From Kineosporia babensis (GTDB lineage: Bacteria > Actinomycetota > Actinomycetes > Actinomycetales > Kineosporiaceae): a stretch of 64,000 bases of DNA. The DNA lies in the NCBI RefSeq assembly GCF_021129305.1, contig NZ_JAJOMB010000026.1:1-64000 (forward strand). The letters run 5' to 3'. Below the pieces are notes generated by a model, which searched no databases, was not told where the DNA came from, and was given only the letters and a program-made list of their open reading frames with translations. A program made the translations under genes and the position numbers. Shown piece after piece: positions 38,215 through 47,112 of this stretch (its first letter is position 1; the number at the start of each line of letters is the position of its first letter).

Positions 38215-39234
38215 TCAGCGCAGGTCGAGCACGAACCTCCAGCGCACGTCGTTGCGGGCCAGCCGGTCCAGCGCATCCTGCACCTGCTCGGCCGGCACCA
38301 CCTCCACGTCCGCGGTGATGCCGTGCTGGGCAGCGAAGGCGAGCATTTCGCGGGTGTCCCGTACACCGCCCGAGCCCGAAGCAGTGATCCGGCGCCGGCC
38401 CCGCAGCAAGGCCATCGAGTCCACCTCGTACGTGGGCGGGATGCCGAGCATGCACAGCGTGCCGTCGAAGTCGAGGGTGAGCACGTAGGGAGTGAGGTCG
38501 TGCGGGGCGGAAGCGCTGTCGATGATCACGTCGAAAGCGTGCGCATGGGCAGCCATCTCCTCCGCGGAGGTGGACAGCACCACCTCGTCGGCGCCCAGGG
38601 CCAGAGCATCAGCCCGCTTCGACGCCGAGGTGGTGAACACCGCGACGTAAGCGCCCAGGGCCTTGGCGAACTTCACGGCCAGATGCCCCAGACCGCCCAG
38701 CCCCACGACGCCGACACGGGTGCCCGACGTAACCCCGAGCCGGCTGAGGGGCTGCCACACGGTGATACCAGCGCACATCAGGGGAGCTACCCCAGCGGGG
38801 TCCAGACCTTCAGGCAACGGGTAGACAAAACGGTCTCGCACCACCATTTCCTGCGAGTAGGCGCCGTAACGCGGGGTCCCGTCCTGCCGGTCCACGCCGC
38901 CGTAGGTCAAGGTGGGAAACTCCAGGCAGTACGTCTCTTCTTCATCCAGGCAGGCCGGGCATTTACCGCACGAGTCGACGATGTTGCCCACCGCAACCGG
39001 ATCTCCGGGCCGGAAGGACGTCACCGTGGAGCCGACGGCGATCACCTCGCCGACGAATTCGTGCCCAGGAACCAGAGGGACGTCCGTGGCGTGGGCGATC
39101 GCGTCCAGGTCGCTGTGGCAGACCCCGCAGAAAGTGATGCGGACACGTACGTCGTCGGGGCGGAGGTCGCGGCGCTCGAACGTCCAGGGCTCAAGCTTGC
39201 CGCCAGGGGAGAGAACTGCGTAGCCGGTCGTCAT
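38215..39234 (-). CDS. Zinc-dependent NAD(P) alcohol dehydrogenase (cinnamyl-alcohol type)
   Basis: 339 aa medium-chain dehydrogenase. Catalytic zinc site GVCHSDLDA with PGHEFVG, structural zinc cysteines CGKCPACLDEEETYC, and nucleotide motif GVVGLGGLGHLAVKFAKALG. The block TLTYGGVDRQDGTPRYGAYSQEMVV is typical of the YahK/CAD group, usually NADPH-dependent aldehyde reductases. Start at the second ATG (39234); the first is two codons upstream. Confidence 0.9.
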   Translation of the reverse strand: MTTGYAVLSPGGKLEPWTFERRDLRPDDVRVRITFCGVCHSDLDAIAHATDVPLVPGHEFVGEVIAVGSTVTSFRPGDPVAVGNIVDSCGKCPACLDEEETYCLEFPTLTYGGVDRQDGTPRYGAYSQEMVVRDRFVYPLPEGLDPAGVAPLMCAGITVWQPLSRLGVTSGTRVGVVGLGGLGHLAVKFAKALGAYVAVFTTSASKRADALALGADEVVLSTSAEEMAAHAHAFDVIIDSASAPHDLTPYVLTLDFDGTLCMLGIPPTYEVDSMALLRGRRRITASGSGGVRDTREMLAFAAQHGITADVEVVPAEQVQDALDRLARNDVRWRFVLDLR

Positions 39235-39251
39235 GGCCACGACGTTAGAAA

Positions 39252-39267
39252 CTGGAGTGCACTCCAG
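39252..39267 (-). promoter_or_regulatory. MerR-type operator CTGGAGTGCACTCCAG
   Basis: A perfect 16-bp palindrome 17 bases upstream of the dehydrogenase start. GGAGTGCACTCC is the core seen in promoters of AdhR and related MerR regulators. On the minus strand it lies between TTGCGC and a TCTAAC/TAACGT -10-like stretch, as expected for MerR activation. Confidence 0.75.
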
Positions 39268-39276
39268 CGCAAGTGC

Positions 39277-39567
39277 TCAGTCGTCGAGGTCGTCGAGGTC
39301 CTCGGAGTCTTCGGATTTTCGCCGGCTGATGAAACTGGCGCCCAGGCAGCCGAGCACGGTGAGGATCACGCCGAGGGTGCCGGTGATGGACTCGATGCTG
39401 CTCTCCCACCCCCAGGTCCAGAGCGTTGCCCCGGTGGCCGCGACCAGGACGCAACCGGCGTAGGCGTTACGGCGGAGGATCGGCCAGTCCTTGGGATTGC
39501 GCACCAGTACCCAGGCAGCGTGCACTGCGAGTATCACGCTGAGCAGAGCGAGGACAGTGCTGATCAT
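39277..39567 (-). CDS. Small membrane protein, 96 aa
   Basis: Three hydrophobic stretches (ISTVLALLSVILAVHAAWVLV, YAGCVLVAATGATLWTWGW, ITGTLGVILTVLGCLGASFI) and a charged acidic tail (RRKSEDSEDLDDLDD). ATG at 39567. It reads toward the dehydrogenase but is separated by that gene's own operator. Function unknown. Confidence 0.65.
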   Translation of the reverse strand: MISTVLALLSVILAVHAAWVLVRNPKDWPILRRNAYAGCVLVAATGATLWTWGWESSIESITGTLGVILTVLGCLGASFISRRKSEDSEDLDDLDD

Positions 39568-39751
39568 GGGGGCAATTCTCGGCCCCCGGGCGGAGGTATC
39601 TGCGCCCGGCACGCCTGAATGATGGACGTCGGTACGCGGTGAGATCCGATTGTCACCATGCTCCTGGGGCACGTTTCGGTGCGCCGTGAGCCTTTTGCCG
39701 CCGCGGGGCGCCATAGTGGCCGTTGATGTCCTCGGAGCAGATGGAGCCGGT

Positions 39752-40729
39752 GTGAGAATCGCGCTTTTCGCGGCCTCCTGCGTCGTTTTGGCGCTGGCCG
39801 GATGCGGCACAACGGCGCCGGCTCCGGCCGAGCCCGAGGCGACGGCTTCCCCGGTGCGCGGAGCGACCCAGGAAGTGCCGGACGACTGGCGCTGGGAAAC
39901 GTACGGACGCGTGCAGCTGGCAGTGCCGGGTGAGTGGGGTTACGGCACCACCGAACGGCAGTGGTGCACCCGTTCCAAGAAGGAAAAGCCGTTCGTCGGA
40001 CGTCCCGGCGCACTGACCATGGTCGGGTGCTCCGGCACCGGAGGGACGGAGGGACAGGCCGAGGACTTCTCGCTCAGCAAGGGCGGGCAGTTCGTCTGGT
40101 TCGGGGTGTCGGACCGCAACCGGACCAGTGCTTCAGAGCAGGAGCAACTGACGTCCTGGGTCACCACCGGCGACCGGATCACCTTCGAGATGGCGGGGGA
40201 GCGGGTCGCGATCCAGGCACCGCAAGCGTTGCGCGAGCAGATCCTGGACACCGTGCGCCTGACCGAGAACGACCAGAACGGCTGCCCGATCGAGGCCCCC
40301 TTCGCCGGTGACCCGGACTGGCGCCCGAGCGGGCCAGCGGTGACGGAACTGGGCAAGGTGAAGTCGGTTTCGGCCTGCCGGTACGGGGGTGCGCAGCTGG
40401 GTTCGTCGATCAAGGTGAAGGGCAAGAAGGCAGCCCGGGCGATCAAGGCGATCGCTGAGGCGCCCAAGGGCGGTGGACCGAAGACCCCGGCCGCGAACTG
40501 CATGCAGCCCGAGGACCTGGTGGCGATGGATCAGATCGTGCTGCTGGTCGAAGCGGACAAGCAGGGCACGATCGGCCTGCGCTGGGACGGTTGCCTGCAC
40601 CGCGGCCTGGACGACGGCACCGCGGTGCGGCAGCTCACCCGCCCGGCGGTGCGGCCGTTCGTGACTGGGCCGAACCGGATCAGCGCCTGGACCGGTGGCG
40701 CGCGCCTGGCCCGGATCCACCAGCCCTGA
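39752..40729 (+). CDS. Putative lipoprotein, first of two paralogues
   Basis: 325 aa. GTG start at 39752 with GGAG upstream. Lipoprotein signal with lipobox LALAGC near residue 17, followed by a Pro/Ala/Glu linker. The mature part has WRWETYGRVQLAVPGEWGYG, a WC(T/Q)R segment, EKPFVGRPG, GGQFVWFG, NGCPIEAP, SGPAVTELGKVKSVSACRY and DDGTAVRQLTRPAVRPFV. It contains several conserved cysteines suited to disulfides. The next gene is its paralogue 57 bases away. Function unknown; anchored to the outer face of the membrane and a substrate of Lgt/Lnt. Confidence 0.8.
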   Translation: MRIALFAASCVVLALAGCGTTAPAPAEPEATASPVRGATQEVPDDWRWETYGRVQLAVPGEWGYGTTERQWCTRSKKEKPFVGRPGALTMVGCSGTGGTEGQAEDFSLSKGGQFVWFGVSDRNRTSASEQEQLTSWVTTGDRITFEMAGERVAIQAPQALREQILDTVRLTENDQNGCPIEAPFAGDPDWRPSGPAVTELGKVKSVSACRYGGAQLGSSIKVKGKKAARAIKAIAEAPKGGGPKTPAANCMQPEDLVAMDQIVLLVEADKQGTIGLRWDGCLHRGLDDGTAVRQLTRPAVRPFVTGPNRISAWTGGARLARIHQP

Positions 40730-40786
40730 ACCGGTGATTCTGCCGGGTAGAGGGAGCCGAACCGCTGTCAGGTGCGTCCCAGCGGC

Positions 40787-41809
40787 ATGACCACGACCAG
40801 AAGAATGACCTCCGCGCGGCTCGCGGTGATAGTACTGTCGCTGGCCGCCTGCAGCAGCGAGCCCGCGGCAGGTCAAACAGCAGATGTAGAAGCGGCGGAC
40901 GTACGAACCCCAGACGCGACCACGGTCGTCCATGGCGACCCACCGCCGGAAGGCTGGCGCTGGGAGTCCTACCAGGATGTCCAGATCGCCGTTCCGCAGG
41001 ACTGGGACTACGGCATCGTCGGACGTCCGTGGTGCCAGCGCGCGGACGATGAGAAGCCGTTTGTCGGACGCCCGGGCCCGGTTCGTGAAATAGCCTGCTC
41101 CGGTGCCGAAGACGCAGTTGAACCGGGCCAAAAGGTGAGCACCGGAGGCCAGTTCGTCTGGTTCGGCCTGCCCCCGGACTCTGCGCTGGACCTGGTACAG
41201 ACCCCGAACGAGACGAACGTGATCAGCGACGGTCACGGCGGCAGCGACCGTGCCGTCGTGCAGGCCGGTACGGTCTCGATCGTGGTTCAGGCGCCGGCCG
41301 AGCTGCGCGCCCAGATCATCAGCACCGTCCGCCTCGCCGAGATCGACCACAACGGCTGCGCCGCGGTACCACCCTATGCCGGTCATCCGAAGTGGGGCCC
41401 GAGCGGTCCGGAAGTCACCGAATACACCGATATCAAGGGTATTTCAGCCTGCAGCTACGTCGACGCCGAACTCGTCGGCTCGCTACGCCTGAACCCCGAG
41501 CAGGCCACGGAGGCGATCGCAGCGATCGCCTCCGCGCCCGTCGGCGGGGGCCCGTTCAACCCCGCGGCCTTGTGCGTCCCGGTCGAGGACGAGTCCGACG
41601 ACGTGGCCCAGTTGATCCTTCAGGTCGACGCCGCCGCGGCGGGCACCATCGTCCTGAGCTACGGCGGGTGCAGCAGCACCGGGCTGGACGACGGCACCGC
41701 TGTACGCACCCTGACCCGGGACTCGGTGCAACCCTTCATCCAAGGGCCCAACCGCGTCTACCATTGGGGCTCTTCGCTCCTGGACCCGATCTTCGCACCG
41801 GACGAATAG
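40787..41809 (+). CDS. Putative lipoprotein, second paralogue
   Basis: 340 aa. ATG at 40787; lipobox LSLAAC. Mature part matches its neighbour block by block: GWRWESYQDVQIAVPQDWDYG, EKPFVGRPGPV, GGQFVWFG, DHNGCAAVPPYAG, SGPEVTEYTDIKGISACSY and DDGTAVRTLTRDSVQPFIQGPNRV. This is a tandem duplication that has diverged. It ends two bases from the convergent arylsulfatase stop codon. Function unknown. Confidence 0.8.
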   Translation: MTTTRRMTSARLAVIVLSLAACSSEPAAGQTADVEAADVRTPDATTVVHGDPPPEGWRWESYQDVQIAVPQDWDYGIVGRPWCQRADDEKPFVGRPGPVREIACSGAEDAVEPGQKVSTGGQFVWFGLPPDSALDLVQTPNETNVISDGHGGSDRAVVQAGTVSIVVQAPAELRAQIISTVRLAEIDHNGCAAVPPYAGHPKWGPSGPEVTEYTDIKGISACSYVDAELVGSLRLNPEQATEAIAAIASAPVGGGPFNPAALCVPVEDESDDVAQLILQVDAAAAGTIVLSYGGCSSTGLDDGTAVRTLTRDSVQPFIQGPNRVYHWGSSLLDPIFAPDE

Positions 41810-41811
41810 GT

Positions 41812-44166
41812 CTACTGGGCGCTCATCACCCGCTGGTACTTACCGCCGTCGCCGTCCTGCCCGCTCTGGTCCTCGCCCAGGTCGATCCGGACCGAGTGCA
41901 CCAACCCGACCAGCGCATTGTCCAGCCGGGCGTACTCGGTGCTGACCGGCGTCCCCAGATCCACTCCGATGTTCAGGGTTTCGTCGAAGGAGAAGTAGTA
42001 CGGGATCGTCGCCTCGATCCGGCCCTTGCCGTCCACCGCTCCGTTCACCGTGACCTCCACCGCACCGCCCAGCCCGGCCCCGATCCCGTCGTAGACGAAG
42101 TTCATCCGGATCTCGTGACGCCCGGTCGGCAGCGGGTTCTCGGTACGGACCTGGTAGCGCTGCAGGCCGAAGTAGTTGTAGTGGTAGGTCGGCCGGCCGT
42201 CGATCAGGTACAGGCTCCACCCACCGAAAGCGCCACCCTGAGCGATGATCACGCCGTTGGCGCCCTCCACCACCTCGATGTCGGCGGTGATCGAGTGCGA
42301 GCGGTTCTTCACGTTCGGTGTGGTCTCCTCGGTCAGCCGCCGCATCCCACCGTGGTAGGTGATCGAACGCCGCCCGGCCAGCAGGTCGATCCGGCCTGCC
42401 ACCGTGGGGTTCTCGCGTTCGGTGACCCGGTCGTCCAGCGGGAACACCTGGTGCTTGGCCGCCTCGACCAGGAAGAGGTCCTGCAGCCTGCGCAGTTTCG
42501 CCGGGTGCTCGGCAGCCAGGTCGTTGGACTGGGTCCAGTCGGTGGTCAGGTCGTACAGCTCCCAGACGTCGTTCTCGAACCGGCGGTCCGGATCCGGGAT
42601 CATCTGCCAGGGAATGCCGTGCCGGGTGACCGCCATCCAGCCCTCGTGATAGATGCCGCGGTTGCCGCACATCTCGAAGTACTGGGTGGTGCGCCGGTCC
42701 GGGGCCTCCTGGTCGGCGAAGCTGTAGCGCATCGAGGTGCCCTCGATCGGCTGCTGCTGCACCCCGTTGACCAAGGAGGGCGCCGGCACCCCGACGCAGT
42801 CGAGGATCGTCGGCAGCACATCGATGACGTGGTGGAACTGCGGGCGCACGCCACCGCCGCCGGTGATCCCGCCCGGCCAGTGGATGATCAGGCCGTCGCG
42901 GGTGCCGCCGAAGTGCGAGGCGACCTGCTTCGTCCACTGGTAGGGGGTGTTCAGCGCCACCGCCCAGCCGGCCGGGCCGATGGCGTAGCTGTCCGCGGTG
43001 CCGAGCTGGTCCAGCTCGGTGATGATCTGCTCCGGGTCGTCGGCGATGCCGTGGCCCAGGCGGTGCTCGTTCAGCGTGCCGTCGATCCCGCCCTCACCGG
43101 AGGCGCCGTTGTCGCCGAGCAGGTAGACGAAGATGGTGTTGTCCAGCTCGCCGAGCTCGTTCAGGGCCTCGACCAGCCGGCCGACCTGGGTGTCGGCGTG
43201 CTCGGTGAAACCGGCGAAGGTCTCCATGAACCGGGCCGAGACGGTGCGCTGGGTCTCGCTCAGCTCGTCCCAGTGCGGCAGGCCCTCGGCCCAGGGGGCC
43301 AGGGCGGCGTCGCGCGGGATCACCCCCAGCTCCTTCTGCCGCTGCAGGATCCGCTCGCGCTCGGCGTCCCAGCCGGCGTCGAATCGTCCTTTGTACTTCT
43401 CCTGCCACTCGGGCGCCACGTGCAGCGGGGCGTGCGAGGCACCCATGGCGAGGTAGGTGAAGAACGGACGGTTCGGGGTCAGGGAACGCTGGGTGCGGAT
43501 CCAGTCGATGCTCTGATCGACCAGGTCCTCGGACAGGTGGTAGCCGTCCTCCGGGCGCCGGGTGGGCTCGAACGGCGTGGTGCCCCGGTACAGCTGCGGG
43601 TACCAGTGGTTCATCTCGGCGCCCATGAAACCGTAGAAGGTGTCGAAGCCCTCGCCGGTGGGCCAGCGGTCGAACGGGCCAACCGCGCTGATCTCGCGCG
43701 GTGGGGTCTGGTGCCACTTGCCGAAGGCGGCCGTGCTGTAGCCGTTGCCCTGCAGGATCTGGGCCAGGGTGGCGGCGCTGGCCGGGCGGAAGCCGCTGTA
43801 GCCGGGGGCGGCGGTGGCCATCTCGGTGGTGCCGCCCATCCCGACCGAATGGCAGTTGCGCCCGGTCATCAGGGACTGGCGGGTGGGGGAGCACAGCGCG
43901 TTGACGTGAAACCGGTTGTACCGCAGACCCCCTCCGGCCAGCCGTTCGGCCGTCGGCATGCGGCACGGGCCGCCGAAGGCGCTGGAGGAGCCGAAGCCCA
44001 GGTCGTCCAGGACCACGACGACCACGTTCGGGGCCTGCTCGGGTGGGGGGATCGGCCCGATCGCCGTGAACGGCTGGGTCTGGTCGTGGATGCCGACCGC
44101 GGTGACCACGTTCTGCTTGCGCTCAGGTGCCGGTAGTACGTATCGCCCGGCTTCGAAATCCGCCAT
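41812..44166 (-). CDS. Arylsulfatase (type I, formylglycine)
   Basis: 784 aa hydrolase of sulfate esters. Metal-binding VVVVVLDDLGFG near residue 50-58. The formylglycine motif is NALCSPTRQSLMTGR with Cys92 as the modified residue, the CxPxR form matured aerobically by FGE. TAAFGKWHQTP, YLAMGASHAPLH and VYLLGDNGASGEGG follow; the C-terminal 250 residues form a beta-rich domain. There is no signal peptide. The ATG at 44166 has GGAAGGG upstream. No FGE gene or sulfate uptake gene is in the window. Confidence 0.93.
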   Translation of the reverse strand: MADFEAGRYVLPAPERKQNVVTAVGIHDQTQPFTAIGPIPPPEQAPNVVVVVLDDLGFGSSSAFGGPCRMPTAERLAGGGLRYNRFHVNALCSPTRQSLMTGRNCHSVGMGGTTEMATAAPGYSGFRPASAATLAQILQGNGYSTAAFGKWHQTPPREISAVGPFDRWPTGEGFDTFYGFMGAEMNHWYPQLYRGTTPFEPTRRPEDGYHLSEDLVDQSIDWIRTQRSLTPNRPFFTYLAMGASHAPLHVAPEWQEKYKGRFDAGWDAERERILQRQKELGVIPRDAALAPWAEGLPHWDELSETQRTVSARFMETFAGFTEHADTQVGRLVEALNELGELDNTIFVYLLGDNGASGEGGIDGTLNEHRLGHGIADDPEQIITELDQLGTADSYAIGPAGWAVALNTPYQWTKQVASHFGGTRDGLIIHWPGGITGGGGVRPQFHHVIDVLPTILDCVGVPAPSLVNGVQQQPIEGTSMRYSFADQEAPDRRTTQYFEMCGNRGIYHEGWMAVTRHGIPWQMIPDPDRRFENDVWELYDLTTDWTQSNDLAAEHPAKLRRLQDLFLVEAAKHQVFPLDDRVTERENPTVAGRIDLLAGRRSITYHGGMRRLTEETTPNVKNRSHSITADIEVVEGANGVIIAQGGAFGGWSLYLIDGRPTYHYNYFGLQRYQVRTENPLPTGRHEIRMNFVYDGIGAGLGGAVEVTVNGAVDGKGRIEATIPYYFSFDETLNIGVDLGTPVSTEYARLDNALVGLVHSVRIDLGEDQSGQDGDGGKYQRVMSAQ

Positions 44167-44413
44167 GGCCCCTTCCGTCGTTACGCGGCGGTATCCGCCG
44201 CCGGAGCTGCTACGAGCCGAGTAGCCCCACGAGTCAACGTTTCTCAGGCTGGCACGGCCAGGCCCGTCCGCACAATGTACGGCAAGCGGGTGAAGTAGCT
44301 GTCTTCGACATGGATGGTAGAGATTATTCCTATGAGTGACGGCCCCGGCCCACCGTCGGCTGCGTGAGGGGCGGTGATAACAGGCTGAGAGTCGGTGGCC
44401 GCCAAACGCTTCT

Positions 44414-44445
44414 GTGGGCCGGAAGGCAGCTGCCCTCCGGCCCAC
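44414..44445 (-). terminator. Terminator hairpin after the MFS exporter
   Basis: GTGGGCCGGA (44414-44423) pairs with TCCGGCCCAC (44436-44445), and GGCAGCTGCC in the centre is itself palindromic. It begins seven bases past the MFS stop. The rest of the 285-base gap to the sulfatase start holds no gene. Confidence 0.7.
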
Positions 44446-44451
44446 GTCCGC

Positions 44452-45699
44452 TCAGGAGGTCACGGTCTCCGGCACGTTCCGGCGGGCCGGGACGGTGGTG
44501 GTGGTCCGGATGATCCGCGCCCCGGTCAGGGTCGGGCGGGCCAGCAGGAACAGCACGAACGCGATCCCGGCGAGCGCGGCCCCGATCAGGTAGGTCTCGC
44601 GGTAGCCGAAGGTCTGGGCGGCGCCGATGATCGGCCCGGCCATCATCGCGCCGATCGGCCCGGCGCTGGTGAACAGGGTGGAGGCGTGCCCGGGGCGGGT
44701 GGGCACCATGTCCTGCACGTAGCTGATCCCCAGGCCGTGCAGCAGGGCGATGGCCGAGGCGTTGACCAGCTGCATCGCGGCGATCTGCCAGGTCTCGGAC
44801 GCGCCCGCCACCGCCAGCGCGTAGATCAGGCTCAGCAGCGGCCCGGCCAGGATCAGGGTGCGCAGCCGGTACCGGGCGGCGAGCATCCCGAAGCCCAGCA
44901 TCAGCGGGATCTCCAGCGCGGCGCACAGACCTAGGATCAGGCCCGCGTCACCCAGGCCGCCTTGCACCTCATCACGCAGGAACAGGGGCAGCGCCTGCAG
45001 CGACAGGTTCCCGGTGCACTGCAGCAGCACGAAGGCGGCGATGGTCAGGATCACCACCCGACGCGTCTCGTCCTGGCCCGGGGTGGTCTGCACCGCCGCT
45101 TCGCCGGGTTCGGCATCGGGCTGGATCGCGGCCGGGGTGTGCGCGGGGATCATCCGCCAGGCCACCACGGCGGCGATCACGTACATGGCGGTGGCGAAGC
45201 CGTAGACCGCGACGAAGTCGCCGAGGCTGAGCAGCACCGTGGCCAGGAACGGGCCGCCCACCCAGGACAGCGACAGGATCGTGCGCAGGGTGGTCATCGT
45301 CATCACCGCGTTGGGCGAGCCCTGCAGGCTGACCCGGGCGTGCGCGAAGACCTGCGGCACCAGGGCACTGGCGGCGGCCGTCGCGGTGACGGTCAGCGCC
45401 AGGAGGATCCAGTAGTCCCGGATCGAGGCGGTGAGCAGGGTGCCCACGGCGCCGATCACGGCAGTGGCGATGATCAGGCCGCGCCGCGAGGGCAGCCGGT
45501 CCGACCACTGGCCCATCGTCATCGAGACCACGACGGACGACAGCGGCGCGGCGATCAGGAAGATCGTCACCTGCAGCGGGCTCGCGTGGACCGCATCGGT
45601 GAGGAAGAGAGTAAGGAAGGGAACGGCCATTGCACTGGCCAGGCCGACACAAAGGAAAACCAGCGCCAGCGGGACATGCCGGCGGAGCGGGGCGAACAC
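44452..45699 (-). CDS. MFS transporter, sugar efflux (SET) type
   Basis: 415 aa, about twelve helices. N-terminus ALVFLCVGLASAMAVPFLTLFL and the loop MGQWSDRLPSRRGLI are typical of Set/sugar efflux permeases; a second-half repeat includes GMLAARYRLRTLIL. GTG at 45699 with TTGAGG upstream. It lies just upstream of the sulfatase on the same strand but with its own terminator, so co-transcription is doubtful. Substrate unknown. Confidence 0.87.
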   Translation of the reverse strand: MFAPLRRHVPLALVFLCVGLASAMAVPFLTLFLTDAVHASPLQVTIFLIAAPLSSVVVSMTMGQWSDRLPSRRGLIIATAVIGAVGTLLTASIRDYWILLALTVTATAAASALVPQVFAHARVSLQGSPNAVMTMTTLRTILSLSWVGGPFLATVLLSLGDFVAVYGFATAMYVIAAVVAWRMIPAHTPAAIQPDAEPGEAAVQTTPGQDETRRVVILTIAAFVLLQCTGNLSLQALPLFLRDEVQGGLGDAGLILGLCAALEIPLMLGFGMLAARYRLRTLILAGPLLSLIYALAVAGASETWQIAAMQLVNASAIALLHGLGISYVQDMVPTRPGHASTLFTSAGPIGAMMAGPIIGAAQTFGYRETYLIGAALAGIAFVLFLLARPTLTGARIIRTTTTVPARRNVPETVTS

Positions 45700-45881
45700 A
45701 CAGACCTCAAGACTGAAAACCGGGATGAGCAGATGCGCGGTGCCGGCCGCCCTGCAGGCACCTCGGATAACAACGGCTCGTCGCCGGGCAGTGTTACACC
45801 AATCCGTGCATTAATTTTGGCGCAGGGAGCCCTCCGGTCGCCAATCCGCTGGCCAGGGCCCTGGAGCGCGGAAACGGCAGA

Positions 45882-45909
45882 CGGGCCCGGCGCCGATGCG
45901 CCGGGCCCG
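45882..45909. terminator. 12-bp perfect hairpin after the PRC-barrel gene
   Basis: CGGGCCCGGCGC (45882-45893) and GCGCCGGGCCCG (45898-45909) with a four-base loop, 14 bases past the PRC-barrel stop on the minus strand. It separates this gene from the exporter. Confidence 0.75.
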
Positions 45910-45923
45910 CCGTGTTCACGCGG

Positions 45924-46313
45924 TCACAGGCCGCCGTAGTGCCGGCCGTAGTAGGTGCCGATCTCGTCGCGGTGCGACGTGTCGGTCCAGTCGGCCGTGC
46001 CCCGGTCGAACTCGGGGGAGCTCTTGATCTGCTCCTTGGTCAGGTCGACGAACACGTCGCCGGCCTCGACGTCGGCCGAGCGGATCACCGCGGCCGGCAG
46101 CAGGACCTTCTTGCCGAAGATCCACGGGCCGGTGTCCACCACGAAGTAGCTGCTCGCGGTCTCGTAGGTGGCCCGGTCGACCTTGCCGATGTGCCCGTCG
46201 GTGGCCTGCACCTTCAGGCCGGTCAGATCGAGCCGGCCCTCGGCCGGGGCGTCACTGCCCAGGCCGGTGCCGTTGCGGTAGTTCCACGGGTCCCAGTTGC
46301 TGTCGGTGCTCAC
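45924..46313 (-). CDS. PRC-barrel domain protein, 129 aa
   Basis: Small soluble protein with one PRC-barrel: LTGLKVQATDGHIGKVDRATYETASSYFVVDTGPWIFGKKVLLPAAVI, then VFVDLTKEQIKSSPEFD. The C-terminus is Tyr/His-rich. GTG start at 46313 preceded by GAGGAGG. Such proteins in actinomycetes are often stress-induced; specific role unknown. Confidence 0.88.
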   Translation of the reverse strand: MSTDSNWDPWNYRNGTGLGSDAPAEGRLDLTGLKVQATDGHIGKVDRATYETASSYFVVDTGPWIFGKKVLLPAAVIRSADVEAGDVFVDLTKEQIKSSPEFDRGTADWTDTSHRDEIGTYYGRHYGGL

Positions 46314-46431
46314 GTGCGAACGCCTCCTCAGCGACAGATGGACGGGGCGTCTCCGGCCGGAAACATCCCGGTCTTTCCGGTAACGCCCAGTTCATCGGAA
46401 GCTGATCAGCCCGCAACGTGAGGTGGCCCCT

Positions 46432-47091
46432 TCACAACGGGGTGTGGAACTCCCGGAACTCCCCGCGGGTGGCGTGCAGGCCCCAGATCCGCTCGGCGAT
46501 GGCGGTGGGGTTGGTCACCGGGTCGTCCACCGAGATCCCGCCGGGCACGATCAGCTGCCGCACGTAGATGCTCTCGCGGGCCAGGGCCTCGTGCAGGGTC
46601 TGGGTGTAGGCGCTCTCGGCTGCGAAAGCGACTGAGGTGCCGGCGAAATCGGTACGCGGCCGGACCGCGGTACCGCCGTTGACGAAGATCAGCGTGCCCC
46701 GGCCCAGGGCCCGCATGCCGCCGAGCACCGCGTGCACGGCCGTGCTGGCGCCGAGCACCGAGAAGCTCAGGGCGGCGTGCAGATCCTCGGCGGTGGTCTC
46801 CAGCACCGGCTTCAGGTAGCGGCGATCCACGCTGGGGCTGTACTGCAGCACCGCGATCGGGCCGAGTTCGGCTGCGGCGGCGTTCAGGGCGGTGTTCAGC
46901 GAGGCCGGCTCGAGCACGTCGGCGGCGTAACCGCGCGCGGTGACGCCCTCTTCGCCCAGTTCGGCGGCCAGAGCGTCGAGCTTGGCCTGGTTGCGCGAGA
47001 TCAGGGCCACGTCGAAGCCCTCGGCGCCGAACCGGCGGGCGACTGCGGCGCCGACGCCCGGGCCGGCGCCGACGATGGCAAGTGTTGTCAT
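46432..47091 (-). CDS. SDR-fold protein without the usual YxxxK
   Basis: 219 aa Rossmann fold with GAGPGVGAAVARRFGAEGFDVALISRN and ADVLEPASL. The region where YxxxK should be reads SVAFAAESAYTQTLHEAL, and no Lys follows a Tyr with proper spacing. It may be an atypical or non-catalytic NAD-binding protein. ATG at 47091, 21 bases after the HtrA stop; last gene of the MoxR operon run. Confidence 0.75.
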   Translation of the reverse strand: MTTLAIVGAGPGVGAAVARRFGAEGFDVALISRNQAKLDALAAELGEEGVTARGYAADVLEPASLNTALNAAAAELGPIAVLQYSPSVDRRYLKPVLETTAEDLHAALSFSVLGASTAVHAVLGGMRALGRGTLIFVNGGTAVRPRTDFAGTSVAFAAESAYTQTLHEALARESIYVRQLIVPGGISVDDPVTNPTAIAERIWGLHATRGEFREFHTPL

Positions 47092-47112
47092 GCCGGTGAT
47101 CCTAAAGGGATC

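Noticed and set aside
41392-44136. 914-codon open frame on the plus strand
   Set aside because: It lies antisense to the arylsulfatase, which has all family motifs; the frame stays open because of GC-rich codon bias.
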